From assembly GCF_900110035.1 (NCBI RefSeq), contig NZ_FOCF01000002.1, forward strand, positions 450,210-514,209: a stretch of 64,000 bases of DNA, read 5' to 3'. Each line of letters opens with the position of its first letter. Position 1 is the first letter of the stretch. Shown here in pieces: positions 48,862 through 57,006 of this stretch. A program made the position numbers and the translations under genes. The notes beneath the pieces were generated by a model. The model saw nothing but the letters and a program-made list of their open reading frames with translations, did no database searches and was not told the DNA's origin. Source of the DNA: Sphingomonas gellani. GTDB taxonomy: Bacteria; Pseudomonadota; Alphaproteobacteria; Sphingomonadales; Sphingomonadaceae.

Positions 48862-50310
48862 ATGACTCCCGCACAAGCCGACTTGATCCATGTCCTCCGA
48901 CCGGTCCTGGGTGTCGGGGGAGTGGTCACCGAACCTGCCGATATCGAGCCGTGGTTGACCGACTGGCGTTGCCGCTTTCGGGGTGCCGCGCCGGCGCTCA
49001 TCGCTCCCGACACGCGGGAAGGGGTGCAGGCCGTTGTCCAGGCCGCCGCAGAGAGGCACGTGCCACTGGTGCCGCAGGGTGGCAATACCTCCATGGTGGG
49101 CGGCGCGACGCCGCCAGAGGACGGCAGTGCCCTGATCCTGTCGACGCGGCGGCTGAACCGGCTGAGGTCGCTGGATGCCGGGGGGGGGCTGGCGGTGGCC
49201 GAAGCGGGCGTGATCCTGACGGACCTGCACACCGCGGCGCTGCTTGCGGGACGTCGTTTCCCGCTGACGCTTGGCGCCAGGGGCAGCGCCACGATCGGTG
49301 GGCTGGTGTCCACCAATGCCGGCGGGACGCAGGTGCTGCGCTTCGGCACGATGCGCGGCCTGGTCGCGGGGGTGGAGGCGGTACTACCCGACGGCACCAT
49401 CCATGACGGACTCGCGCCGCTGAAAAAGGACAATCGCGGATACGACATCGGCCAGTTGCTGATCGGGGCGGAGGGCACGTTGGGGATCGTCACCGCCGCG
49501 ACACTGCGGCTGGTTCCCGCGATTGCGGAGCGAGCGGTCGCCTGGGCCGGGGTGACCAGCCCGCATCAGGGTCTGGCCCTGCTTCGCAGTTTGCAGGCGG
49601 CGACGGACTCGATCGAGAGCTTCGAGATCATGCCGGCCGAGACTTTGTCCGCGGCGCTGGCCCATCTCCCCGGAGCCCGATCACCCCTGGCTGGCGAACA
49701 TCGCTGGCACCTGCTGATCGAAGCTGTGTCGACCGATCCGGCGGCGGTTTCTCCGTCTGTTCTGCTACAGGGGCTGTTGGGCACGGCGCTAGACGACGGA
49801 CAGATCGAGGATGCGGTCATTGCCCAGAGCGAGGCGCAGGCGGAGGCGTTCTGGCGCTTGCGGGACTCGCTCTCAGATGCGGAGCGCGCGACCGGGCCGG
49901 CGGTGCAGCACGACATTGCCGTTCCGGTGGATGCGATGCCGGACTTCATGATCGAGGCGGCCAGGCACGTGGAGGCGCGCTTTCCCGGAACCCGCGCGAG
50001 CGGCTTCGGTCATCTGGGCGACGGCAACATCCATTTCCACGTGCGCGCGCCCGCGGGCGCCGAGCGCCAGGCGTGGCAGGCGGCGGAGGGCCCGCCGATC
50101 AGCCGCTACGTCCACGATCTTGTGGTCGCGGCCGGCGGCACGATTTCCGCCGAGCACGGCATTGGCCAAATGAAGCGTGACGAACTGGCGCGCGTGTCGC
50201 CGCCGGGCCGGATCGCCGCATTGCGCGCCATCAAACAGGCGTTTGACCCAGATTGGCTGTTCAACCCCGGAAAGCTCGTGGCGCTTGCACCCGTTCGTCC
50301 CAGGTCATAA
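48862..50310 (+). CDS. FAD-linked 2-hydroxyacid dehydrogenase (GlcD/D2HGDH-like)
   Basis: The 482-residue protein has an N-terminal FAD-binding-4 domain (VPLVPQGGNTSMVGGATPPE, RGSATIGGLVSTNAGG, GYDIGQLLIGAEGTLGIVT) and a C-terminal FAD-oxidase domain (SGFGHLGDGNIHFHV, GTISAEHGIGQMKRDEL, FDPDWLFNPGK). It should oxidise a D-2-hydroxyacid, such as D-2-hydroxyglutarate, glycolate or D-lactate, passing electrons to quinone or an electron-transfer flavoprotein. The substrate cannot be read directly. It is divergent from the secreted protein gene. Confidence 0.88.
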   Translation: MTPAQADLIHVLRPVLGVGGVVTEPADIEPWLTDWRCRFRGAAPALIAPDTREGVQAVVQAAAERHVPLVPQGGNTSMVGGATPPEDGSALILSTRRLNRLRSLDAGGGLAVAEAGVILTDLHTAALLAGRRFPLTLGARGSATIGGLVSTNAGGTQVLRFGTMRGLVAGVEAVLPDGTIHDGLAPLKKDNRGYDIGQLLIGAEGTLGIVTAATLRLVPAIAERAVAWAGVTSPHQGLALLRSLQAATDSIESFEIMPAETLSAALAHLPGARSPLAGEHRWHLLIEAVSTDPAAVSPSVLLQGLLGTALDDGQIEDAVIAQSEAQAEAFWRLRDSLSDAERATGPAVQHDIAVPVDAMPDFMIEAARHVEARFPGTRASGFGHLGDGNIHFHVRAPAGAERQAWQAAEGPPISRYVHDLVVAAGGTISAEHGIGQMKRDELARVSPPGRIAALRAIKQAFDPDWLFNPGKLVALAPVRPRS

Positions 50311-50364
50311 GCCCCGCGCACGTGGCGGGGGGTCCGCCAGACGCGTTTTCGACGGAGTTCCGCC

Positions 50365-51141
50365 ATGGCCAGCGCGCCGCAGCAGCAGTCGCTTCCCTTG
50401 TTCTACAACGGCCTGGAGCCGCTTTCGAGCGAACTTCACGCAAACTACAAGATCCAGCCGCAGGAGACTGCGCCGTTCCTCGCCAACCAGCACGCCATCC
50501 CGGTGACGGTTGACGAGTTCGCGCTGATCCAGCGCTTCATGCCGATCGTGTTCTCGTCCGGCGACGACTCCGTGCCGCTCGCGCTGATGGGAATGAACGA
50601 GGGCGTGAACGTCTTCGTCGGTGACAATGGCGAGTTGCTGGAGCCCAACATCTATGTGCCGGCGTACGTTCGCCGCTATCCGTACATGCTGGCTCGCCTG
50701 CGCCCGGATGCGCAGGAGCTGTCGCTGTGCTTCGACCCGACATCGCCGTCCTTGGGCGAGTTCGATGACGGCCAGGCCCTGTTCGAGGACGGCCAGCCGA
50801 CCGAGGTGACGCGCGGCATCCTGGCGTTCGCCGAATCGTTCGAACAGGCGGGCGCCCGCACTCAGCAATTCATGGCCGAACTGCGCGAGATGGACCTGCT
50901 GATGGACGGCGAGATGTCGATCCAGCCTGAGGGCGCGACTCAGCCCTTTATCTATCGCGGGTTCCAGATGGTGAACGAGGAAAAGCTGAACGACCTGCGC
51001 GGCGATCAGCTGCGCAAGATGATGAAGTCGGGCATGCTGCCGCTGCTGCACGCCCACCTGTTCTCCCTGTCGCTGATGCGCGACGTGTTCGGCCGCCAGT
51101 TGCAGCAGGGCAAGGCGCCGCAGCCTGAATTCGTCAACTGA
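50365..51141 (+). CDS. SapC-family protein
   Basis: The 258-residue protein matches the SapC family: PLFYNGLEPLSSELHANYKI, then VTVDEFALIQRFMPIVFSS, NIYVPAYVRRYPYMLARL and the C-terminal FQMVNEEKLNDLRGDQLRKM segment. SapC was named from a gene near surface-layer loci of Campylobacter. In alphaproteobacteria and sphingomonads it often sits beside TonB or tryptophan-halogenase systems and its role is not settled. No signal peptide is seen. A candidate sRNA with an intrinsic terminator follows. Confidence 0.85.
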   Translation: MASAPQQQSLPLFYNGLEPLSSELHANYKIQPQETAPFLANQHAIPVTVDEFALIQRFMPIVFSSGDDSVPLALMGMNEGVNVFVGDNGELLEPNIYVPAYVRRYPYMLARLRPDAQELSLCFDPTSPSLGEFDDGQALFEDGQPTEVTRGILAFAESFEQAGARTQQFMAELREMDLLMDGEMSIQPEGATQPFIYRGFQMVNEEKLNDLRGDQLRKMMKSGMLPLLHAHLFSLSLMRDVFGRQLQQGKAPQPEFVN

Positions 51142-51219
51142 TCGAGGGGAAAACAAAAGAAAGGGGAAAATTGCTATCGCCCTCTTGAACAAATTGGCGG
51201 GCGGGCCATTTATGCACTG

Positions 51220-51326
51220 TACGTTGTCGTGTTTCCCCCCTTTCGCGACATCGTGCGACACGTCCTTGGACGTGTCTCCTCCCTGAACCTTGGCCACCTC
51301 GTGCACCAGCACGGGGTGGTTTTTTT
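51220..51326 (+). ncRNA. Candidate small RNA with anti-Shine-Dalgarno-like linker
   Basis: Between sapC and the convergent amidohydrolase gene there is a promoter-like pair (TTGAAC at 51185 and ATTTAT at 51208, 17-bp spacer). A perfect 9-bp hairpin (51257-51276) follows, then a linker containing TCTCCTCCC, and a second hairpin ending in a T7 run. Linkers with CCUCCUCCC-type sequence between two stems are known in alphaproteobacterial trans-acting sRNAs. The layout fits such an RNA of about 105 nt. It could instead be the long 3' end of the sapC mRNA. Start is approximate. Confidence 0.5.
51294..51326 (+). terminator. Intrinsic terminator with T-run
   Basis: CCACCTCGTGC pairs with GCACGGGGTGG (one T-G wobble) around the loop ACCA and is followed by seven T residues. 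It is the clearest Rho-independent terminator in the window and covers the last bases of the convergent amidohydrolase gene. Confidence 0.85.
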
Positions 51327-52170
51327 ATTCCGCCGCTGCCGCAAGCCGGCCCGACAGAGCCTCATCCGCAAGTGCGTCCGCGATCGCACGGACCAGTATG
51401 ATCGCCTTGGCAACGCCGGCTCCCGGCTGATCGAGCGCGGAATCGAGGTAGAGTTTCCGGTCGAGTTCCACCTGGAGTGCGTGCACGCCTCGGGACGGGT
51501 TCCCGTGGCGGTTCAGGATGTGGGCGCCCGCATAAGGCGCGTTGATCGCGGCGCGCAAGCCCGCCTGAGCGCATATCCGCTCCGTCCGGGCGACGAACCT
51601 TGCGCCACATGCCCGTCCGTATCGATCGCCTAGTACGACTTGGGGCCCGGCCGGCAGCAGGGGGGGCATCGAATGCAGGTCCAGCAGAACCGCTATCCCC
51701 CAACGCTCGCGGGCAGCGGCCAACAGCCGGCCGAGTTCGACATGGTATGGCCGGTGCACCTCCGCGATCCGCTTCCGTATCTCCGCGTCGGTGAAGCGCC
51801 GGCGCCAGATATCGGCGGTCTGGCCGGCCCGGCGAGGGACAAGGCCCAGGCCACTTCTCAGCTTCATCGACTGCTCGGATCTCCGGCCGGGCACGGCGCC
51901 TGCATCGACGCGGGGATCGCGCTCCGCCTCGTCGCGGTTCAGGTCTATCCAGGCCCGCGGGACGCGCTGGAGCAGCATGGTGCGCAAACCCCGCGCCGGA
52001 ATCGCGACCGCGTCCAGATGGCGATCCTCCAGAACCGTGAGCGCCCCCAGCGGCACCGCCAGCAGGTTTTGCAACTCCGACGAATAATTCCGTCCGGCGT
52101 GCGGGACCGACATCACCACGGGACTGTCGGGACTCTCCGGCCCCAGGCGCTCAAAGGCGGGTTGCGTCAT
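51325..52170 (-). CDS. N-formylglutamate amidohydrolase family
   Basis: The 281-residue protein has the family's SPVVMSVPHAGRNY start with metal-binding His, the LEDRHLD motif, LIDLNRDE-like WIDLNRDEAERDPR, the RPYHVELGRLL helix and LLDLHSMPP. It should cleave N-formylglutamate (HutG-like) or a related acylated amino acid. No histidine-degradation genes are adjacent, so the substrate is open. It is divergent from cpdR with 100 bp between, an arrangement seen in other alphaproteobacteria. The 3' end overlaps the terminator of the candidate sRNA. Confidence 0.87.
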   Translation of the reverse strand: MTQPAFERLGPESPDSPVVMSVPHAGRNYSSELQNLLAVPLGALTVLEDRHLDAVAIPARGLRTMLLQRVPRAWIDLNRDEAERDPRVDAGAVPGRRSEQSMKLRSGLGLVPRRAGQTADIWRRRFTDAEIRKRIAEVHRPYHVELGRLLAAARERWGIAVLLDLHSMPPLLPAGPQVVLGDRYGRACGARFVARTERICAQAGLRAAINAPYAGAHILNRHGNPSRGVHALQVELDRKLYLDSALDQPGAGVAKAIILVRAIADALADEALSGRLAAAAE

Positions 52171-52270
52171 CGCCGATCACGCTAGGCGCCCGCGCAGTCG
52201 CCCGCAACGAGGGCTGGAAATCTTAACCGCTGCCGGGCTACTGTTCGACCTCACCAACAAGGCATATGCG

Positions 52271-52645
52271 ATGATACGAATCCTGCTGGCCGAGGACGAT
52301 CAGGTCATGCGTGAGTATCTGGCTCGGGCGCTGGAAAGGTCCGGCTATGCCGTTTCCGCGGTTGATCGCGGCACGGCCGCTCTGCCCTTGCTTAACAGCG
52401 AGCGGTTCGACCTGTTGCTCACCGACATCGTCATGCCGGAAATGGACGGCATTGAGCTGGCGCAAAAGGCGGCCGACATCGCGCCGGACATGCGGGTCAT
52501 GTTCATTACTGGCTTTGCCGCCGTGACGTTGAAGGCCGGAAAGGCCGTGCCGCACGCCCGCGTGCTGTCCAAACCGTTTCACCTGCGCGACCTGGTAATG
52601 GAGGTCGACCGCATGTTCGAGGTGGGGACCGCGACGGGATTGTGA
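52271..52645 (+). CDS. cpdR: CpdR-type single-domain response regulator
   Basis: The 124-residue receiver protein has IRILLAEDDQVMREYLARAL, phospho-acceptor Asp52 in LLLTDIVMPEMDGIELAQKA, the FITGFAAV stretch and VLSKPFHLRDLVMEV. These blocks agree closely with Caulobacter CpdR. Unphosphorylated CpdR acts as an adaptor that primes ClpXP for degradation of cell-cycle proteins; phosphorylation through the CckA-ChpT relay blocks this. There is no output domain. An AAGG site precedes the ATG. It is divergent from the amidohydrolase gene. Confidence 0.93.
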   Translation: MIRILLAEDDQVMREYLARALERSGYAVSAVDRGTAALPLLNSERFDLLLTDIVMPEMDGIELAQKAADIAPDMRVMFITGFAAVTLKAGKAVPHARVLSKPFHLRDLVMEVDRMFEVGTATGL

Positions 52646-52702
52646 TTTTTTGAACACGCCGCTTGCCACCGCCGTTGGTCGCGGCTAGACGCGCCCTCCT
52701 GG

Positions 52703-52778
52703 CGGGCGTGTAGCTCAGTGGTAGAGCACTGTGTTGACATCGCAGGGGTCGCAAGTTCAATCCTTGCCACGCCCACCA
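52703..52778 (+). tRNA. tRNA-Val (anticodon GAC)
   Basis: The acceptor stem is GGGCGTG/CACGCCC, the D-arm GCTC/GAGC, the anticodon loop TTGACAT with GAC, and the T-arm GCAAG/CTTGC with TTCAATC. CCA is encoded at 52776-52778. Confidence 0.97.
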
Positions 52779-52782
52779 CTTG

Positions 52783-52826
52783 AACCCCACCATCCCAACG
52801 GGCTGGTGGGGTTTCGCATTTTTTCG
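52783..52826 (+). terminator. Terminator after tRNA-Val
   Basis: AACCCCACCA pairs with TGGTGGGGTT (10 bp) around an 11-base loop and is followed a few bases later by a T6 run. The next 250 bp (52827-53079) hold nothing recognisable. Confidence 0.75.
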
Positions 52827-53079
52827 CCTTAGCCGGTCTATGTGGTCCGGCTGTTTAGGGCGGCAGTCGGTCCGCCAGTAAGCTGCCTGACATCGGCATC
52901 GATTGCCGTGGCGCGCACCCGAGCGACGAAGGCGGCCAGCTCATCGCTCTGCATTCGGACAGAACGACGCTGAAATCTGCTGAGGCAACGTGCCAGCGCA
53001 CTAGATTCACGGGTTTGGTTCCTGGCATCCCGGCGTGCGTTGCCACCAGTGCCTTTAGACCGGTTCCGGAGAGTGCACC

Positions 53080-54099
53080 ATGTCAGTCGAGACGCTGAGT
53101 GGATTGGTGGAGGCTTTCCCCGCGAGAGAAGCTTTTTGATGGCGTCACGCCGATCCAGCGACTGCACCGCCTCGAGGCCGTGTTGGGCGAGAAGTCAGGG
53201 GTGCGCGCCTGTTCGTAAAGCGCGATGACCTGATGGGCATGGCGGCGGCGGCAACAGGCTGCGCAGGCTCGGATGCCTGCTGGGTGATGCCCGCGCCAGC
53301 GGGTGCGCAATCCAACCACGCACGTTTGAGCGCGGCGACAGCCGCTCGATCAGGGCTGTCATGCGAATTGGTGCTGACCGACGGCGTTCCGCTGCACGAG
53401 CCTGAGTACCGACGGAACGGCAACCTGGTGTTTGACGATCTGTTAGGAGCCACGGTGCACCGACTCTCGGGCGATGCTGATCCGATCGCCTTCGCACGGC
53501 ACCGGGCCGACGAACTAAAGCGTGGTGGCCGGCGCGCGTTCGTGGTGGGTGCAGGCGGATCTACCCCGCTGGGGTGCCTGGGCTATGTTGCTTGCGCGGC
53601 CGAGCTGCTGCGACTGGAACGGATGATGGGCCTGCGTGTCGGTTCGATCGTTACCCCCAACGGCAGTTCGGGAACGCATGCTGGTCTGGTCGCAGGGCTG
53701 ATAGCGGCGGGTGACACCGCATCGGGCACGCGATCCTTTGCCGTCATGGGTCCGGCTGAGGATGCCGAATGCGTGACGTGACGGCTCGCGACAGGCGCGC
53801 TGCAATTAAGCCGACCGGGCGCGAGGGATCGGCTCAAGACGGAGGAGGTACAGGTCGACGGCAGCCAGCTCGGCGATAGCTATGGCTATGGCCCGCCATG
53901 CCTGGCCATGCACAAGGCGATACGGCTGATGGCGACGAGTGAGGGCCTGTTGCTCGACCCGGTGTATAGCGGGAACGCCTTTGCGGGCTTTCTGGCCGGC
54001 ATAGAGAGTAGACAATGGCGTGATCGGGCTGTGCTGCTCCTGGTGACCGGCGGGGTTCCGGGCCTGTTCGCCTATGCCTCGGAGTTCCTGTCTCGCTGA
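53080..54099 (+). pseudogene. Degenerate D-cysteine desulfhydrase / ACC deaminase family gene
   Basis: The pieces follow D-cysteine desulfhydrase in order across different frames: MSVETLSGLVEAFP, FDGVTPIQRLHRLEAVLGEK, LFVKRDDLMGM, QSNHARLSAATAARSGLSCE, GGSTPLGCLGYVACAAELLR, NGSSGTHAGLVAGLIAAGD, VDGSQLGDSYG and EGLLLDPVYSGNAFAGFLAG. At least four frame changes are needed, a stop occurs at 53779, and about ten residues before QSNHAR are missing. The PLP-binding lysine of GGGNKLRK reads Arg. The gene is therefore dead. Its 3' end overlaps the convergent sensor kinase gene by 28 bp. Confidence 0.85.
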
Positions 54100-55493
54100 A
54101 CCGGTAGGGTGAGGACGACGCGGAGCCCGCCGGTGCGTGCCGACCGGGCCAGCGAGAGTGACCCGCCGTTCAGCTCCGCCAACTCGCGTGCGATCGGAAG
54201 GCCGAAACCGTGGCCGTCGCCACGCTCGTCCAGCCTGCGCCCGGCGACAAGGGCTTCGGCCACGGCCTCGTCGGTCAGGCCGGGTCCATCATCCTCCAAG
54301 ACGACCTCTACCCCCGCGCCGGTGCGTGAGGCGGACACGTTTACTGCCGAGGAGGCGTGCTTCCACGCATTGTCCAGGAGGTTGCCGAGCATCTCGTCCA
54401 GATCCTGGGGGTCGGCGGCGACGGACAGGTTGGGTGCGACGTCTACGGCGGCGGTCAAGGGTCGGTCCGCATGGATGCCGCGCATGACCGTCACGAGATC
54501 ACCGATGGCCGTGGCGAGGGGAGTGGACGCGCGCTGAGGGCCGCCCGGCGCGGCCGCCCGCGCGCGGCCGAGATGGTGGCGGATGCGGCCGTCGATGTCG
54601 GCGACCATGGCGCGCAGGCCGCCGTCCGGATCATGTTTTTGTTCCTCCAGCCGCACGGCCAAGGCAGCGAGGGGGGTCTTCAGCCCGTGAGCCAGATTGG
54701 CGACATGGCGGCGTGCCTGGGCCAATTGCGCCTCGTTCTGGTCGATCAAGGCGTTCAGGTCGGCGACCAGAGGCACCAGCTCCGCCGGCTGGTCGGCAGG
54801 AACATGACGGCGACGCCCCGTGCGCACTTCACCGAGTGCGATGCGCAGGGTCCGCAACGGTCGCAAGCCAAGGCGCAGCTGTGCCCAGACGGCAAGCGCC
54901 AGCGCAACGCCCAGAACGGCAAGCGACCCGAACAAGGGCGCCATCGCATCCCGCAACGGCGCGAGAACCACCTGGCGGGGGCCGCTGACCATGATGCGGA
55001 TCGGCCCTGCCTCAGACGGGATCACCTGTTCCAGCATGTGAACGGGCTCGCCATCGGCCGTCAGGGCGTCTGCCGGCCTTCCTCCCGCCATGCCGGGAGG
55101 AGGCGGTTCCGGGGATGTCGAGCCCGGCTTTGGCAGCGGCGGGGTTTTCGGGGGCGGTCCTGCTTCGGGCCCCGGCGGCGGGAGGGAAGCGCCGTCGAAA
55201 GCGTCGCCTTCGGTCCACCGTCCGCCGGGGCCGGTGACCTGCCAGCCCCAGCCCTGGCCCGGTTTGGCAAAGCCGGGCAGATCGACGACGCGCGCCCGGT
55301 CGAGCGTACCGTCGGGACGGATGGCGCGGACCAGCATCGTCGCCTCCGCCTCCAGCTGCTGGTCGAGACCGCGCATCACGACGCGTTCCAGGATGTGCCC
55401 GATTGCAAAGGCGGCAAATACCAGCGCCGCCACTGTGGTCAGCGTCGATATGGCGAGCAGGCGCCCGGCCAGCGAGCGCGGGACCATCCTCAT
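54072..55493 (-). CDS. Sensor histidine kinase of an OmpR-type two-component system
   Basis: The 473-residue kinase has transmembrane helices at about 11-33 and 185-205 around a periplasmic domain. The HAMP region leads to the phospho-acceptor His269 in NLAHGLKTPLAAL, and the ATPase boxes are NLLDNAWKHAS, LEDDGPGL and GDGHGFGLPIARELAE. This is the PhoQ/QseC-like class. The periplasmic part contains a striking proline-rich stretch (residues about 104-135), also found in the divergent exported protein. It overlaps the regulator gene by 4 bp (ATGA). Confidence 0.9.
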   Translation of the reverse strand: MRMVPRSLAGRLLAISTLTTVAALVFAAFAIGHILERVVMRGLDQQLEAEATMLVRAIRPDGTLDRARVVDLPGFAKPGQGWGWQVTGPGGRWTEGDAFDGASLPPPGPEAGPPPKTPPLPKPGSTSPEPPPPGMAGGRPADALTADGEPVHMLEQVIPSEAGPIRIMVSGPRQVVLAPLRDAMAPLFGSLAVLGVALALAVWAQLRLGLRPLRTLRIALGEVRTGRRRHVPADQPAELVPLVADLNALIDQNEAQLAQARRHVANLAHGLKTPLAALAVRLEEQKHDPDGGLRAMVADIDGRIRHHLGRARAAAPGGPQRASTPLATAIGDLVTVMRGIHADRPLTAAVDVAPNLSVAADPQDLDEMLGNLLDNAWKHASSAVNVSASRTGAGVEVVLEDDGPGLTDEAVAEALVAGRRLDERGDGHGFGLPIARELAELNGGSLSLARSARTGGLRVVLTLPVQRDRNSEA

Positions 55494-56155
55494 GCCGCGC
55501 CGGCCGTGATGCGATAGCCGCGGCCGCGCACCGTATCGATCATGTCCGCCCCGATCTTCTTGCGTAGACGCCCGACGATCACTTCGACCGAGTTCGAGTC
55601 GACATCCGCATCCCCCTCGTACACCCGCTCGATCAGTTCGGCGCGGTCGACCACGACCTCCGGCCGCAGCATCAGGACCGACAGTACGCGCCATTCGAAC
55701 GCGGTGAGCTTTACCGGCAGGCCATGAAGCTCGAACGTACCCAGTTGCGCGTCGAAGGTGAGGGGACCACAGCTGATGACGGCGGACGCATGGCCGGCCG
55801 AACGTCGGATCAGCGCGCGCAGCCGCATCACCAGTTCCTCCACGCGGAAGGGTTTCAGCAGGTAATCGTCGGCGCCTGCCTTGAACCCGGCAACCTTGTC
55901 CGACCAGCCGTCGCGCGCCGTCAGGATCAGCACCGGCATCGACCGTCCCTCCGCACGCCATTCGCGCAGCACCGTCACGCCGTCCTTCTTGGGCAGGCCC
56001 AGGTCCAGCACCGCCGCATCATAGCGTTCGGTCGACCCCAGATGCGCGCCGTCCTCGCCATTGGTGGCAAGGTCGACCGCGAAGGCTTGGGTACGCAGCG
56101 CGCGGGCGACGCCCTCCGCCAGGGTCGGATCGTCTTCCACCAACAGGATGCGCAT
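55490..56155 (-). CDS. OmpR/PhoB-family response regulator
   Basis: The 221-residue protein has a receiver domain (LLVEDDPTLAEGVARAL, phospho-acceptor Asp51 in AVLDLGLPKKDG, KPFRVEELVMRLRAL) and a winged-helix DNA-binding domain (LTAFEWRVLSVLMLRPEVVV, NSVEVIVGRLRKKIG, IDTVRGRGYRIT). It resembles PhoP/QseB regulators of metal, Mg2+ or envelope stress. It is co-transcribed with the overlapping kinase and is divergent from an exported OB-fold protein; the 121-bp gap contains an inverted repeat that may be its site. Confidence 0.92.
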   Translation of the reverse strand: MRILLVEDDPTLAEGVARALRTQAFAVDLATNGEDGAHLGSTERYDAAVLDLGLPKKDGVTVLREWRAEGRSMPVLILTARDGWSDKVAGFKAGADDYLLKPFRVEELVMRLRALIRRSAGHASAVISCGPLTFDAQLGTFELHGLPVKLTAFEWRVLSVLMLRPEVVVDRAELIERVYEGDADVDSNSVEVIVGRLRKKIGADMIDTVRGRGYRITAGAA

Positions 56156-56202
56156 TGACCGTTTCCTCCAACCGCGACCTATCGCTTCCAGCCAAACGGG
56201 AA

Positions 56203-56220
56203 CTGAACGGCGTGGTTCAG
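56203..56220. promoter_or_regulatory. Candidate operator between the two-component system and the OB-fold gene
   Basis: A perfect inverted repeat CTGAAC-N6-GTTCAG lies in the divergent promoter region. Its size and position suit a dimeric regulator such as the adjacent OmpR-type protein. The assignment is an inference. Confidence 0.4.
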
Positions 56221-56276
56221 CGTGGCGGGGGCGACGATTCGTAAAAGGGCGACATCGTTCACGAAGGAGAAGCGAA

Positions 56277-56855
56277 ATGCCCGATCATGTTGAACCCCGC
56301 ACCGGCCTGCACCGGTTCCGCCGCAGCCGTCTGGCCCTGTTCGGGGCGGGACTGGTGGCGCTGGGCGGCGTCACCGGCGCGGTGGTGACGGCGCAGACCC
56401 GGCCGTCCGCCACCATGGCGCCGGCCACCCCGGTCCCCATCCGCTCCATGTCCAGCGGCAGCATCGTCACCATCCGGGGCACGGTCGCGGAGGTGTACGG
56501 CAACAAATTCACGATGCAGGATGCCAGTGGCCGTGCCCTCGTCGATACGGGGCCTGAGGGTGACAACCGGACCCTCGTCACCGCCGGACAGCCCGTGACC
56601 GTACAGGGCCATTTCGATAACGGCGTGATGCACGGCGACTTCCTAGTCGGCCGTGACGGCAAGGTCGTGGCGCTGGCTCCGCTCGGGCCGCCTCCGGGTG
56701 GCCCGCGTCCGGGTCCCGACCGCGGGCCGTGCGCCCCGCCGCCCCCTCCGCCGGGCGCACAGCCGATGGGTGCCGGTGCTCCCGTGCCGCCGCCGGTTGC
56801 ACCGCCGGCACCAGGCGCCACGGCTGCTCCGCCGGCGGCTCCCAACGCGGGCTGA
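56277..56855 (+). CDS. Exported OB-fold protein with proline-rich tail
   Basis: The 192-residue protein has a basic start, a transmembrane or signal segment (LALFGAGLVALGGVTGAVVT) and a small beta-barrel domain. That domain reads SIVTIRGTVAEVYGNKFTMQ, then VDTGPEGDNRTLVTAGQPVT and VQGHFDNGVMHGDFLVGRDG, and resembles OB-fold periplasmic proteins of the YgiW/BOF kind. The last 60 residues are mostly Pro, Ala and Gly. An AAGGAG site precedes the ATG. Its position divergent from the two-component operon suggests it is a target of that system. Confidence 0.75.
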   Translation: MPDHVEPRTGLHRFRRSRLALFGAGLVALGGVTGAVVTAQTRPSATMAPATPVPIRSMSSGSIVTIRGTVAEVYGNKFTMQDASGRALVDTGPEGDNRTLVTAGQPVTVQGHFDNGVMHGDFLVGRDGKVVALAPLGPPPGGPRPGPDRGPCAPPPPPPGAQPMGAGAPVPPPVAPPAPGATAAPPAAPNAG

Positions 56856-57006
56856 TCCGGTCTTGGGGTGGGCCTCGGTCCACCCCGAACCTTGATCGTG
56901 ATCGTATCGCTGAACCTAGAGCGGCCAGAACAGTTGCGTCGATCGGATCAGGGCTGGCGGTATGGGTCATTAAGGGGATGATGGCGGTGAGGGGGAAGGT
57001 TTGCCG

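Noticed and set aside
52838..53167. Minus-strand hypothetical gene beside the desulfhydrase remnant
   Set aside because: It overlaps the start of the pseudogene, lacks a ribosome-binding site and its composition is not protein-like.
52703..54099. Genomic island inserted at tRNA-Val
   Set aside because: No integrase is present and I see no second copy of the tRNA 3' end downstream; a terminator and a pseudogene do not make an island.
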